Assembly (NCBI GenBank): GCA_028066595.1
Contig: JALCBJ010000017.1
Coordinates: 1 to 64,000 of the forward strand
Direction of reading: 5' to 3'
Source of the DNA: Thermoanaerobaculia bacterium
GTDB taxonomy: Bacteria > Acidobacteriota > Thermoanaerobaculia > Multivoradales > J023
Length of the DNA stretch: 64,000 nucleotides
Made by a program: the position numbers and the translations under genes. The number at the start of each line of letters is the position of its first letter. Within the stretch, counting starts at the first letter, position 1. The notes under the pieces are model-generated. The model had not been told where the DNA came from, did no database searches, and saw only the letters and a program-made list of their open reading frames with translations. This document shows, piece after piece, positions 26,481 to 35,256 of the stretch.

Positions 26481-26644
26481 AGGGGGCTCCACGGTCGGTG
26501 TAGCCGAGATTCTCGCACCGCGCCGATCGAAATGCAGCCTCGATGTGGACGCTTCCGCGGTCTCCTCGGTCGCGAGATGTGCTCGGCCGACCGATTCGAA
26601 GCACACCCCGTTGCGTTCGCCGTCGGCGGAGGTCGTTGTGCCCC

Positions 26645-28270
26645 TCAGCTGCTCGGCAAGGAGATCTGGAAAACAGTCCGCCGCCGTTCTGAGCTCACGC
26701 CGACCTCGCCGCCGTGGGCGACCACCAATGCCTTGACGATGGCAAGGCCCAGCCCAGAGCCGCCGTCGTCGCGACGAGTCGTGAAGAAACGATCGAAGAC
26801 CCGAGGCAGATTGGCATCCGATATTCCGGGTCCGTCATCCTCGACCTCGAAGCAGACCGTTCCGTCGGTGTTGGATCCGGCGCGCAGCTCGATGCGGCTC
26901 TCAGCGTGCCGCACCGCATTGTCGAGCAGGTTGCCGAGGACGGACTCCAGGGTTTCGGAAGCCATGCGGACACTGAGCTGGTCGGCACCTCGATCGTCGA
27001 AATGTACCGACTCGAAGCGCTTGCCCAGGCGTTCGAGGATCCGTGCGACGCCGGCTGTTTCGTCGCCCAGGCGGTGGACGTCGGCCCGTGCCAGCTCCAG
27101 CAGCCGTTCGACGAGGCGTTCTAGGCGCCGCGCGTCACGGGCAAGCATGGAGAGGAAGCGTTCCCGCTCCTCGGCACTCATCTCGTCCTGATGCTCCTCG
27201 AGCAATTCGACGGCGCCTCGGATCGAAGTGAGAGGGGTCTTGAACTCATGGGAAACGTTGGCGGCGAAGGTGGAGATGTAGTCGGCTCTCTCCCCGAGAG
27301 CTCCCGCCATCTCGGCGACGGCCTCGGAGATCCGGGCGATCTCGCGCGTTCCGGGATTCTCCAGAGGCGTCACCGCGTCGCGCTCGCCGCGCGCCACCCG
27401 TTCCGCCTGGTCGATGAGCGCGCGGACCGGCCGACCTACCTTCGCTGCGGACCACAGCGTGACCAGCGAGACCACGGCGAGAATCAGAAGGCCCGCAGCG
27501 AGTAGATGTCCGCGATCGCGCCATAGCGCTTGGGCTGCCGACATGGGCGTGCGCGCCAGCAGCACCGCGCCCCAGATGCGTTCGCCCCCCTCGACAGGGT
27601 CGGACTCGATGGGGAACGCAACGACGACTCGCCACGGCGTGGTGCGCTGAATGTCGTTGAGGGCTGCGTTCGGATTGCTTACCGATCGGTGCCGCAGCAC
27701 GCTGGTCTTTCGTCCGGCGAGCGCCGCGGCGACCTCCGGCCGGTGGGCGAGCGACAGTCCGGCCTCGGCGCCGGTCGTGGCGACCACCACACCGTTGGAG
27801 TCCAGGATGCGGATCCCTGCGAGGCTGACGTGCTGGAGCTCCTCGAGCTGGCCCGCGAGTGAAGTTCCGGCTGCGGCGGCGAGCGGATCCGGCGGCAGAG
27901 CGGGTTGGCGACCCGGCAGATCCTGTGGCAGTACCGGATGGCGAGCCAGATCGAGTCCGGGGATGGCTGGGTCGAAATCGTCGCTCTCTTTGGCCGCGGC
28001 GGAGCCCGTGGATCCGCTTGGCGCACGTCCATAGCCGTTCATCTCGATCTGCCGGCTCTCTGCAGCGAAAAGCAAGGCTGCCCGTTGGGCCGCCGCCAGC
28101 GCTGCGCCCTGGACAATCAGCTCCGATTCGGTTTGCCGGACCAGCTGCGACTCGTAGAGTCGGAAGTAGAAGATTCCCACCAGGGGGAGGCAGAGGATGA
28201 GAAGGTGCACGACGAGAAGCACCGTACGCAGGCGGGGTGCGCGGACACGCTGACCGAGCTCAGTCACCAC
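26645..28270 (-). CDS. Membrane sensor histidine kinase
   Basis: 541 residues. TM1 (about 15-37) and TM2 (about 253-273) flank a periplasmic sensor of some 210 residues. A HAMP-like linker, then HisKA with 'NVSHEFKTPLTSIRGAVELL' (phospho-His about 340) and an intact HATPase follow: 'LGNLLDNAVRHAES' (N box), 'VEDDGPGISDANLPRVFDRF' and 'GSGLGLAIVKALV'. The order resembles ChvG/CreC-type sensors. The GTG start overlaps the end of the response-regulator gene by 11 bases, giving translational coupling. The stimulus is unknown. Confidence 0.93.
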   Translation of the reverse strand: MVTELGQRVRAPRLRTVLLVVHLLILCLPLVGIFYFRLYESQLVRQTESELIVQGAALAAAQRAALLFAAESRQIEMNGYGRAPSGSTGSAAAKESDDFDPAIPGLDLARHPVLPQDLPGRQPALPPDPLAAAAGTSLAGQLEELQHVSLAGIRILDSNGVVVATTGAEAGLSLAHRPEVAAALAGRKTSVLRHRSVSNPNAALNDIQRTTPWRVVVAFPIESDPVEGGERIWGAVLLARTPMSAAQALWRDRGHLLAAGLLILAVVSLVTLWSAAKVGRPVRALIDQAERVARGERDAVTPLENPGTREIARISEAVAEMAGALGERADYISTFAANVSHEFKTPLTSIRGAVELLEEHQDEMSAEERERFLSMLARDARRLERLVERLLELARADVHRLGDETAGVARILERLGKRFESVHFDDRGADQLSVRMASETLESVLGNLLDNAVRHAESRIELRAGSNTDGTVCFEVEDDGPGISDANLPRVFDRFFTTRRDDGGSGLGLAIVKALVVAHGGEVGVSSERRRTVFQISLPSS

Positions 28271-29015
28271 TCAGGTCGGCGCGCAGGCGATAGCCGACGC
28301 CATGGACCGTCTCGATGGGCTCGCCTCCGTGGGCAGCCAGCTTGCGCCGAAGACGTTTGACGTGGCTGTTGATCGTGCGGTCCGAGACGATCGTGAGGTC
28401 ATTGTAGGCGCCGTCCATCAGCTCGTCACGGGTGAAAACGCGCCCGGGACGCTGCATCAAGGTGCGCAGGAGACCGAATTCCGTGACGGTCAGCGGGATC
28501 TCGCGACCCCTCCATGTCGCCTCGAAGCGGTCGGGATCCAGGCGTAGCGGACCGCACTCGATCACCGTCTGCTGGTCCGCGACCGATCCGACGACCCGGC
28601 GCAGCACCGCCTTCACCCTGGCCACGAGCTCCCGCGGGCTGAAGGGTTTGGTGACATAGTCGTCGCCTCCGAGCTCCAAGCCGAGGATCCGATCGATCTC
28701 GTCACTCTTCGAGGTCAGAAAGACGATGGGCACACTCGCTGTCGTGGCGGCCGCGCGGAGCTCTCGACAGACGTCCGTCCCGTCCATCTCCGGCATGAGG
28801 ATGTCCAGGATCACGAGGTCTGGTGCGTCGGTGCGGCAGATGTCGAGCGCCCGTCGCCCGTCGCCTGCCTCGGCGACCCGGAAACCAGCCTTCTGCAGCG
28901 CGAAACGGATGACCTCGCGGATGTGGCGATCATCGTCGACGACGAGGATGCGGTGACGCCCGGGTCGTATGGTGGGCAGGCTGGGAAGATTCTGGGTCAT
29001 CTGGGAGAGTTCCAT
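28260..29015 (-). CDS. OmpR/PhoB-type response regulator
   Basis: 251 residues from ATG 29015, with AGGAG six bases upstream (a TTG at 29045 would overlap the preceding gene). The receiver domain has the acidic pair in 'RILVVDDDRHI', the phospho-Asp in 'DLVILDILMPEMDG', the Thr/Ser in 'IVFLTSKSDE' and the Lys in 'DYVTKPFSP'. The C-terminal winged helix has 'LTVTEFGLLRTLMQRPGRVF' and 'DRTINSHVKRLRRKL'. It is the partner of the overlapping membrane sensor kinase. Together with the upstream lipoprotein and membrane protein it forms a probable four-gene unit. Confidence 0.94.
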   Translation of the reverse strand: MELSQMTQNLPSLPTIRPGRHRILVVDDDRHIREVIRFALQKAGFRVAEAGDGRRALDICRTDAPDLVILDILMPEMDGTDVCRELRAAATTASVPIVFLTSKSDEIDRILGLELGGDDYVTKPFSPRELVARVKAVLRRVVGSVADQQTVIECGPLRLDPDRFEATWRGREIPLTVTEFGLLRTLMQRPGRVFTRDELMDGAYNDLTIVSDRTINSHVKRLRRKLAAHGGEPIETVHGVGYRLRADLSGD

Positions 29016-29041
29016 CCTATTCTCCTGCCGTGTCACCGAGC

Positions 29042-30124
29042 TCAAGGTCCGCTCGCCTCCAGCTTGAGCTCTAGCTTCCCGATTGCGGTTCCGGGTTCGC
29101 CGTTTCGACGCGCCTCGTCGTCGCGTCGCAGCAGAAGTCTCGCTGCTCGATGATCGGGATCCAGCGCCAACACCAGCTCCAACTGGGCGCGGGCCGCGTC
29201 CTTGCGTCCGAGGCTGCGCAGGGCCAGAGCACGCTCCACCATCGCATCTACGGCAGACGGCCGCAGGGATACCGCCTCCTCTGCGAGGCGTAGAGCCTGG
29301 TCTGCTCGGCCCCGGCGGTTCTCCCGCTGCAGGAGCGACATCAGGACGTCGAAACGCTCGGGATGGCCTGAATATCTCTGCAAGAAGAGACGCTCCACTG
29401 CCGCCGCCTCGCCTTCAGCTCCACGTTCTAGGAAAAGCCGATGTCGTGCGAGGAGCTTCCAGGGTGTGACGCTCTCCTCGGTGTGTACCTCCTCTGCACG
29501 CCGCAGAAGATCCGTTTCTCCCTTGGCTAGGGCTGCCTGGATCAGGTGTTCCAGAAGCTCACCCTTGTCCCCCTGATCCTCGGGCAGTAGGCGCCACTGG
29601 GCGAGTGCGACGTGTAGGCGTCCCGCCCGGATCAGTTTCTTCACACGCCGGGTTCGCCATGGCGCAGGTAGCTCGGGCAACGTCAGATGGGGCAGTTGCG
29701 CGGTTCGTGCCACCAGCGTGTCCACGAGGGTGGGATCGCCGTCGGCCAGCTCAGGGCGAGCCAGCAGCAGAGGCAGTGCTTGCTCCACCCGCCCCGCCAG
29801 GATCTGTGCCCGCGTCAAGACTTCGAAGTACTTGGCGTCTCGTGGTGCGTCTGCCGGAAGCGCCTCCAACCGGCTCAGAGCGCGGGCGACGTTGCCGCCA
29901 TCGAGCTCCAGTCGGGACAGGCGGACCGTAACCACGAGATCACGCGGGTCATAGCGCAAGAAGCTCTCCAGGGTGGCAGCCGCGGTGGCGCGATCTCCCT
30001 GTGTCAGAAGCTGTTCTGCGAGCTCGATCGTCCGTTGGCGACGTTCGTCGGCCGTGGTACAGGCGACCAGCACCCAGGCCAGCGCGAGCACCAACAGGCA
30101 GAGTCGTCCGAGTTGCGAGCGCAC
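29042..30124 (-). CDS. TPR-repeat lipoprotein
   Basis: 360 residues from GTG 30124, which follows directly on the stop of the upstream gene. The N terminus is a lipoprotein signal: a short basic start, then 'LCLLVLALAWVLVAC' with the lipobox Cys. The remainder is helical with TPR-like repeats ('GDRATAAATLESFLRYDPRD', 'GRADQALRLAEEAVSLRPSA' and 'GRKDAARAQLELVLALDPDH'). It would be anchored to a membrane on the periplasmic side, perhaps as an assembly or sensing partner. It lies just upstream of the two-component pair. Confidence 0.8.
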   Translation of the reverse strand: MRSQLGRLCLLVLALAWVLVACTTADERRQRTIELAEQLLTQGDRATAAATLESFLRYDPRDLVVTVRLSRLELDGGNVARALSRLEALPADAPRDAKYFEVLTRAQILAGRVEQALPLLLARPELADGDPTLVDTLVARTAQLPHLTLPELPAPWRTRRVKKLIRAGRLHVALAQWRLLPEDQGDKGELLEHLIQAALAKGETDLLRRAEEVHTEESVTPWKLLARHRLFLERGAEGEAAAVERLFLQRYSGHPERFDVLMSLLQRENRRGRADQALRLAEEAVSLRPSAVDAMVERALALRSLGRKDAARAQLELVLALDPDHRAARLLLRRDDEARRNGEPGTAIGKLELKLEASGP

Positions 30125-30126
30125 GT

Positions 30127-30869
30127 TCAGGCCCCGAAGAGCTTGCTCAGCAGGAAGGAGAAAAAGTTGCCCGGGTCGGTGGGAGCGGGCGAGCGAAAGA
30201 GCTGAAATGGCAGGGCGGGCGAGCCCACGTAGGGCCGAAGCATCCAGGCCAACTGGGCGCCGACCACGCCGAAGATGCCGAAGTAGACGGCCAGAAACTT
30301 GCCGCGTAGCAGGCCGGAGCGGGGATCGCACAGCCTACGGTAGCCACCCAGCAGTGTGAGCAGCCCACCAAGCCACCGAAGGCACCCACCGCTACTGCTA
30401 GGAACTGTGCCAGCTGATAGTGCCGGGTAGAGATCACCAGAAAGAGGACCGGAGGTGCCAGTGCTCCCCAGACCAGACCGGTGGCACCGAGCATGGAACA
30501 CAGAAGAGCGATGGCCCGGCGCCAGTCGAGAGACCGTGGAGCGCGCCAGCTCTGCAAGACAAAGAACGTTGGAAAAGTCAGCAGCGAGGTGCCGAGCAGC
30601 AAGATGGGCATCTTGAGAAGAGATGCGAGGACTTGCCCAGCACTGCCTGCATAGGCGCCCAGAGACAGCCCGAACACGGCCGAGCCGGCGACGGCGGTGA
30701 ACAGGCATCGCAGGGCGATACGGCGCAGATCGTCGCCGCTACCGATATCGTCGAATAGCGAGTTGCGATCCCGCAGCAGGTCGAAGGGCGAGCCGGACGA
30801 AGCGTCGAACGGCTCGAATTCGGGAACGGGCTGCAGGGCGTGATCCATGGTGCTGGCGTCGGTGGTCAT
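30127..30869 (-). CDS. Multi-spanning membrane protein, interrupted by a -1 frameshift
   Basis: The N-terminal frame starts at ATG 30869 and gives 'GSPFDLLRDRNSLFDDIGSG' followed by four or so hydrophobic helices. After 'VAVGAFGGLVG' (near 30370) the meaningful sequence continues in another frame: 'GLLTLLGGYRRLCDPRSGLL', then 'FLAVYFGIFGVVGAQLAWML', ending 'FLLSKLFGA' at 30127. The total of 743 bases is one short of a whole number of codons, so one base, probably in a G run, is missing. It may be a read error or a real mutation; no slippery heptamer is seen. Family unknown. It is the first gene of the lipoprotein/two-component unit. Confidence 0.65.
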
Positions 30870-31049
30870 CAGGAACCCTCGGGGTCGTTGGGAGCTCGTC
30901 GTCGATTGACCATCCCAGCGTGGACCCTGTGGGTAGGTTCCCGGTGCCCGGGGGGTGCCGATCCGGTGCAAGATAGACTGCTGCGGCCGAAGTTCCATTA
31001 CCCCAGCCAACACCGGCCATGGTGCCGTTGACCGCCCCGGAGACCATCC

Positions 31050-31601
31050 ATGAAAGCAAGACTCCTCGTCACCCTCCTGCTCCTCATGACCTGCCTGGCC
31101 GTCCCGGCTCTGGCCCAGGACGCGGGCGATGCCGGTGGGGCCGGCGGTTATTTGAGCGACTTTCTCAAGGATTTCGAGGGCGCTTCCGACAAGTTGCTGC
31201 AGTTGGCGGAAGCCATGTCACAAGAGCAATACGGGTACGCTGCCTCCGAAGAGGTGCGCAACTTCGGCCAGGTTCTGGTGCATGTAGCCGGGGCGAACTT
31301 CTTCCTGTCGCGGGCTCTCGGCGTGGAGCCGCCTGCCGAGCTGAGCCAGAACATGGAAGAGCAGGTCACCTCGAAAGACGAGATCATCGCGCTGCTGAAG
31401 AAGTCTCAGGACCATGTGCGCCAAGCGGTGGAGAAGACGCCGTCCGCGAAGCTCGACGACGAAATCGAGATATTCGGCGGTAAGCGCACGGTGCGAGGCG
31501 TTTTCATGATCATCGCCGGCCACAGCCACGAGCACCTGGGCCAAGGCATCGCCTACGCTCGAGGTGCCGGCGTGGCCCCGCCGTGGAGCCAGGGAGGCTA
31601 G
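31050..31601 (+). CDS. Exported DinB-like protein
   Basis: 183 residues. A clear signal peptide ('LLVTLLLLMTCLAVPALAQD') precedes a DinB-type bundle: 'ASEEVRNFGQVLVHVAGANF' and 'GVFMIIAGHSHEHLGQGIAY'. Two of the metal histidines are in those segments. Exported DinB proteins of this type are common in Acidobacteriota and Bacteroidota; their substrates are unknown. GGAG precedes the ATG. It is divergent from the membrane-protein gene and convergent with phoB. Confidence 0.88.
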   Translation: MKARLLVTLLLLMTCLAVPALAQDAGDAGGAGGYLSDFLKDFEGASDKLLQLAEAMSQEQYGYAASEEVRNFGQVLVHVAGANFFLSRALGVEPPAELSQNMEEQVTSKDEIIALLKKSQDHVRQAVEKTPSAKLDDEIEIFGGKRTVRGVFMIIAGHSHEHLGQGIAYARGAGVAPPWSQGG

Positions 31602-31643
31602 CTCCCTCCGGCTGCTCGCGTTGGCAGGACGAGGTGGTACCGC

Positions 31644-32348
31644 TTAGTCTTCGAACGGTTCTTCTTGGAACCGGTAGCCGACCCCGCGAACGGTGCCTAT
31701 GAGACTGCGATGCTCGCCGAGCTTCTTACGGATGGCGCGGATGTGAACGTCGATGTTGCGGTCGATGACCGCTGCTCCGCCGCCGATCACCCGTGATACG
31801 AGCTGATCCCGTGTGAAGACCCGCCCAGGGTGAGCGGCGAGCAAATGGAGGAGGCGAAACTCGGTGGCTGTGAAGCTGATCACCTCGCCACCCAGTCGGA
31901 CCTCGTGGCGGATCGCGTCGATTACGAGGTCGCCACGCATGATGCGCTCGCCCTCTGCTTCTTCGTCTTTCAGCGCGCCGCGACGCAGTACCGCCTTGAC
32001 GCGGGCGATCAGCTCTTTCGGGCGGAATGGCTTGGTGACGTAGTCATCGGCTCCGACACCCAGGCCGAGAACGATGTCGCTCTCCTCGCCCTTGGCGCTC
32101 ACCATGATGATCGGGATCTTCTGAGTCACCGGATCCATCTTCAGCTTGCGGCACACTTCGATGCCGTCGAGGCCCGGCAGGAGAAGATCCAGCAAAACGA
32201 GATCCGGTGCCTCCCGCAGAATGGCTTTCAGACCTTCGTCACCACTGGCTGCAGCGAAGACACTGAACCCCTCTCGCGTCAGGTTGTAGTCGATGACTTC
32301 TAAAATATCGGGTTCGTCTTCGATGACGACGACTTTGCGACGGGACAC
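31644..32348 (-). CDS. phoB: PhoB-type phosphate regulon response regulator
   Basis: 234 residues. Receiver: 'KVVVIEDEPDILEVIDYNL', phospho-Asp in 'DLVLLDLLLPGLDG', 'IIMVSAKGEE' and 'DYVTKPFRPKE'. Winged helix: 'FTATEFRLLHLLAAHPGRVF' and 'DRNIDVHIRAIRKKLG', ending 'GTVRGVGYRF'. It is 22 bases downstream of phoU on the same strand, which supports the PhoB assignment. No pstSCAB genes are in the window. Confidence 0.92.
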   Translation of the reverse strand: MSRRKVVVIEDEPDILEVIDYNLTREGFSVFAAASGDEGLKAILREAPDLVLLDLLLPGLDGIEVCRKLKMDPVTQKIPIIMVSAKGEESDIVLGLGVGADDYVTKPFRPKELIARVKAVLRRGALKDEEAEGERIMRGDLVIDAIRHEVRLGGEVISFTATEFRLLHLLAAHPGRVFTRDQLVSRVIGGGAAVIDRNIDVHIRAIRKKLGEHRSLIGTVRGVGYRFQEEPFED

Positions 32349-32370
32349 GAATCAGAGGCCTCCACACGGA

Positions 32371-33045
32371 TCATCCATTGCGCTGGACATCCCACGAACG
32401 ATGCCGGACGACATCGCCGTCCACCAGGAACACCACGTCTTCGGCGATATTGGTGGCGAGATCGGCGATGCGCTCGAGATAGCGTGACACCGAGAGTAGT
32501 TGAATCAGCTTCGGTATCTGATCGTGATCCTCCTGCATGCGACCTTCGAGGTGGGAATAAAGGTCTTTGTGTACCTGGTCGACCTGCTCATCGTCCGCCA
32601 GGATCTGACGTGCAAGGTCCGTGTCTTGTTGGATCAGGGCGTCGAGGGACTCGCGCAGCATTTTCGGTACAGACTCAGCCAGCTCCCGGATTCCGTCGGG
32701 AATGTCCACCGGCGGCTGGTCGGCAAGGAAGATCGCCCTCCCTGCCAGGTTGCCTGCCAGATCGCCCACCCGTTCCAGGTCGTTGTTCACCTTCATCACC
32801 GTGACCACGAAACGGAGGTCGTTGGCTACGGGCTGATGTAGAGCGAGGATCTTCAGACAGTCTTCTTCGATGCGGATTTCGCGAACATCGATCTCTTTGT
32901 CGCCCTGTTGTATCTCGCGGGCGAGATCGCTTCGCCGGTCCATCAGGGCGAGGACCGAGCGATTTGTCGCTTCCTCGACCATCGTCCCCAGAAGCAGGAT
33001 GTCTTTCTTCAGCTTTTCCAGATCACGTTGAAGATGGATGGCCAT
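32371..33045 (-). CDS. phoU: Phosphate transport regulator
   Basis: 224 residues, two PhoU three-helix repeats: 'LDRDLEKLKKDILLLG'-like opening, 'EEDCLKILALHQPVANDLRF' with 'MKVNNDLERVGDLAGNLA' in the first half, and 'LIQLLSVSRYLERIADLATN' in the second. The conserved DLERxGD and ERIADxATN motifs bind metal. PhoU links the Pst transporter to the sensor kinase and represses the Pho regulon when phosphate is plentiful. It precedes phoB and follows the degenerate kinase gene after 210 bases. Confidence 0.95.
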   Translation of the reverse strand: MAIHLQRDLEKLKKDILLLGTMVEEATNRSVLALMDRRSDLAREIQQGDKEIDVREIRIEEDCLKILALHQPVANDLRFVVTVMKVNNDLERVGDLAGNLAGRAIFLADQPPVDIPDGIRELAESVPKMLRESLDALIQQDTDLARQILADDEQVDQVHKDLYSHLEGRMQEDHDQIPKLIQLLSVSRYLERIADLATNIAEDVVFLVDGDVVRHRSWDVQRNG

Positions 33046-33255
33046 GCGGCGGGTCCTTCGGGTTGGCTGGGTGTGGGCGGAACGTGCCCTAGGGCGTCGC
33101 CGGGACGCTATCAGGCGTGCGGGTCAGGTCCGGCGCCCGGGCACACGAATACCGAGGCGCGCGGGGAGAATTGTCGACGACGAGACGTAGCGCCGCGTAA
33201 AGACACGAAGAACGGATGGTGAAGATCCTCACCGGTCCGATTCGGAGGTGTCGAG

Positions 33256-33969
33256 TCATCCGAGGGGATCCTCGCCGCGAATCGGCACTTCGAGCTTCAC
33301 GATGTCCTCGTCGTCCGCATCTTCGAAGCTAGCGGTGAGCTTCCCTCCAAGTCGCCAGGCAAGCATGTTGGCCAGCGCCAGCTGGAGCGCCGATCCGCCA
33401 TGGCGTCGAGAGGCGACGAGATCGCCGTGGTCCATGGGGTCGAGGATGGCGGGTTCATGCCAAGGAATCGGCCGGCCACCGGAGCTACGGAATGTACATG
33501 TGATGCTGCCAGCGTCCGATCGTACTTCCAGCGTTGCGGAAGCCGAGCGCCCAACCGCCCAGTCGGCGCACAGCTCGACCGCATCGCGGAGATAGTCGAG
33601 GTCGAGACAGCTGGCGATGGGTTCGTCCGCAGGATCGACATCCAGACCGGCGGCCTCGGCGCCGGCCTGGATCGAGCGGACGATGCTCGCGCCCGTCGCT
33701 TCGATCGGACGAGTCTCGAACCAGCCGGTACGCAACCGAATCAGTCGCACGAAGGACTGCAGCAAGTCGCGGATCTCGCTCGCAGCTCGTCTCAAGCCAT
33801 CGGCACGGGCTCGAACGCCGCTGTCGGAACCGTCGGCGAGTAGCTCGGTGAGCATCAAGAGGCTGCTCAATGGAGTTCCGATTTCGTGCCCGAGCTGGCC
33901 GAGCAGCCTGGTCGTCTGCTCCGCAGGCAGCTCGTCGATTCGCGTGCGTCTTCCATCGCTGGTCGCCAT
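33256..33969 (-). CDS. Soluble histidine-kinase-like protein with degenerate ATP-binding domain
   Basis: 237 residues, no membrane helix. The dimerisation/phosphoacceptor part is intact: 'RLLGQLGHEIGTPLSSLLML' has the His and Pro of HisKA. The catalytic half is not. The N box, usually NLxxNA, reads 'AVELCADWAVGR'; the Asp-containing G1 box is replaced by 'SSGGRPIPWHEP'; and the G2 box is 'GGSALQLALANML' rather than GTGLGL. It may act as a phosphotransfer or scaffold protein, or be fed by another kinase. A TAGACT box lies six bases before its ATG. It lies upstream of phoU-phoB on the same strand. Confidence 0.7.
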   Translation of the reverse strand: MATSDGRRTRIDELPAEQTTRLLGQLGHEIGTPLSSLLMLTELLADGSDSGVRARADGLRRAASEIRDLLQSFVRLIRLRTGWFETRPIEATGASIVRSIQAGAEAAGLDVDPADEPIASCLDLDYLRDAVELCADWAVGRSASATLEVRSDAGSITCTFRSSGGRPIPWHEPAILDPMDHGDLVASRRHGGSALQLALANMLAWRLGGKLTASFEDADDEDIVKLEVPIRGEDPLG

Positions 33970-33975
33970 CTCGGA

Positions 33976-33981
33976 AGTCTA
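33976..33981 (-). promoter_or_regulatory. -10 box giving a probable leaderless start for the degenerate kinase
   Basis: TAGACT on the minus strand, six bases before ATG 33969, with no Shine-Dalgarno. It faces an identical hexamer serving the divergent aminotransferase gene 20 bases away. No good -35 is seen. Confidence 0.55.
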
Positions 33982-34000
33982 TCCACCGACCCGACTGCCA

Positions 34001-34006
34001 TAGACT
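34001..34006 (+). promoter_or_regulatory. -10 box giving a probable leaderless start for the DegT aminotransferase gene
   Basis: TAGACT, eight bases before ATG 34015. The intervening CGGTCGCG has no ribosome binding site. The -35 region is weak. Confidence 0.55.
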
Positions 34007-34014
34007 CGGTCGCG

Positions 34015-35256
34015 ATGAAGGTACCGTTTTTTCGACCCGAGCTGAACGATGACGAGGTGGCAGAAGTCGTCTCCACCTTGCGTTCGGGCTGGTTGACTAC
34101 GGGACCGAGGGTGCGGCGTTTCGAGGCAGAGTTTGCGCGGGCTGTGGGTGCGGAGTACGCCGTGGCGATGAACTCGTGTACGGCGGCACTACACCTGGCG
34201 ACCCTGGCGTTGGGGTTACGGGCGGGTCAGGTCGTGCTGATCCCCACCATGACCTTTGCCGCCACAGCCGAGGTGATTCGCTACGCTGGCGCGATTCCGG
34301 TTTTGGTCGACTGCGATGCCGAGCGCCTGCACATGGATCTGCGCGATGCCGAACGCAAGATCGAGAATCTTCGTACGGGGCACCTCCCGCCAAGCATCGA
34401 TCGCGACGCGGAGATCACGGGCATGGTGCCGGTGCACGTCGGGGGGGTGATGATGGACATCGCCTCGAACCGGGAGTTCGCCGCTCGTCATGGGCTGTGG
34501 CAGGTGGAGGATGCGGCCCACAGCTTCCCCTCCGCGTGGCGGCCCGAGGGCAGCGAGGACGACGGTGACTGGCAGCGCTGCGGCGAGTCGACGGCCGATG
34601 TGTCGTGCTTCTCGTTCTACGCCAACAAGACACTCACCACCGGCGAAGGCGGCATGGCTACCACGGGCGACGAGGCTCTAGCGGCCCAAATGCGGTCGCT
34701 CTCGCTCCACGGGCTGTCGAACGACGCCTGGGGGCGCTACACCTCCAAGGGTGCCTGGGACTACCGGATTCTTGCGCCGGGCTACAAATACAACCTCACC
34801 GACATCGCCGCCGCCCTCGGTCTCCAGCAATTGGCCCGCGCCGAGGAGATGCGGCTGGCCCGGGAACGGATAGCGCTCGAGTTCATACGGCAGCTGAGGC
34901 ACGTCGACGAGCTCGAGATCCCTACGGATCCCGGACCAGACCGAATCCACTCCTGGCATCTCTTCCAGGTCAAGCTACGACCCGGCGCGCTGTCCATCGA
35001 CCGCGACGCCCTGCTCGAGGAATTGCGTGAGCTCGGTGTGGGCTTCTCCGTTCACTGGCGGCCTTTGCATTTGCATCCCTACTGGGCCGACCAGTTCGGT
35101 TGGCGGCCGGAGCATCTTCCAACGGCAACAGAAGTATGGCGGCGGACGGTCAGCCTTCCGATCTTCCCCGCCATGACCGACGCCGAAGTGGCGCACGTGG
35201 TGGCGTCGGTAGAAGATGTCTGCCGCCGCCATCGCACAAGATCCGTTTCGGCATGA
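34015..35256 (+). CDS. DegT/DnrJ/EryC1/StrS family sugar aminotransferase
   Basis: 413 residues from ATG 34015. PLP enzyme of the nucleotide-sugar aminotransferase family: 'SGWLTTGPRVRRFEAEFARA', 'AMNSCTAALHLATLALGL', 'PTMTFAATAEVIRYAGAIPV', 'VEDAAHSFPSA', the PLP lysine in 'FSFYANKTLTTGEGGMATT', and 'GYKYNLTDIAAALGLQQLAR'. It transaminates a keto sugar nucleotide in the cytoplasm. Its stop overlaps the sugar-transferase start as ATGA, so the two work together in building a lipid-linked glycan. A glycan gene cluster is not otherwise present. Confidence 0.93.
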   Translation: MKVPFFRPELNDDEVAEVVSTLRSGWLTTGPRVRRFEAEFARAVGAEYAVAMNSCTAALHLATLALGLRAGQVVLIPTMTFAATAEVIRYAGAIPVLVDCDAERLHMDLRDAERKIENLRTGHLPPSIDRDAEITGMVPVHVGGVMMDIASNREFAARHGLWQVEDAAHSFPSAWRPEGSEDDGDWQRCGESTADVSCFSFYANKTLTTGEGGMATTGDEALAAQMRSLSLHGLSNDAWGRYTSKGAWDYRILAPGYKYNLTDIAAALGLQQLARAEEMRLARERIALEFIRQLRHVDELEIPTDPGPDRIHSWHLFQVKLRPGALSIDRDALLEELRELGVGFSVHWRPLHLHPYWADQFGWRPEHLPTATEVWRRTVSLPIFPAMTDAEVAHVVASVEDVCRRHRTRSVSA

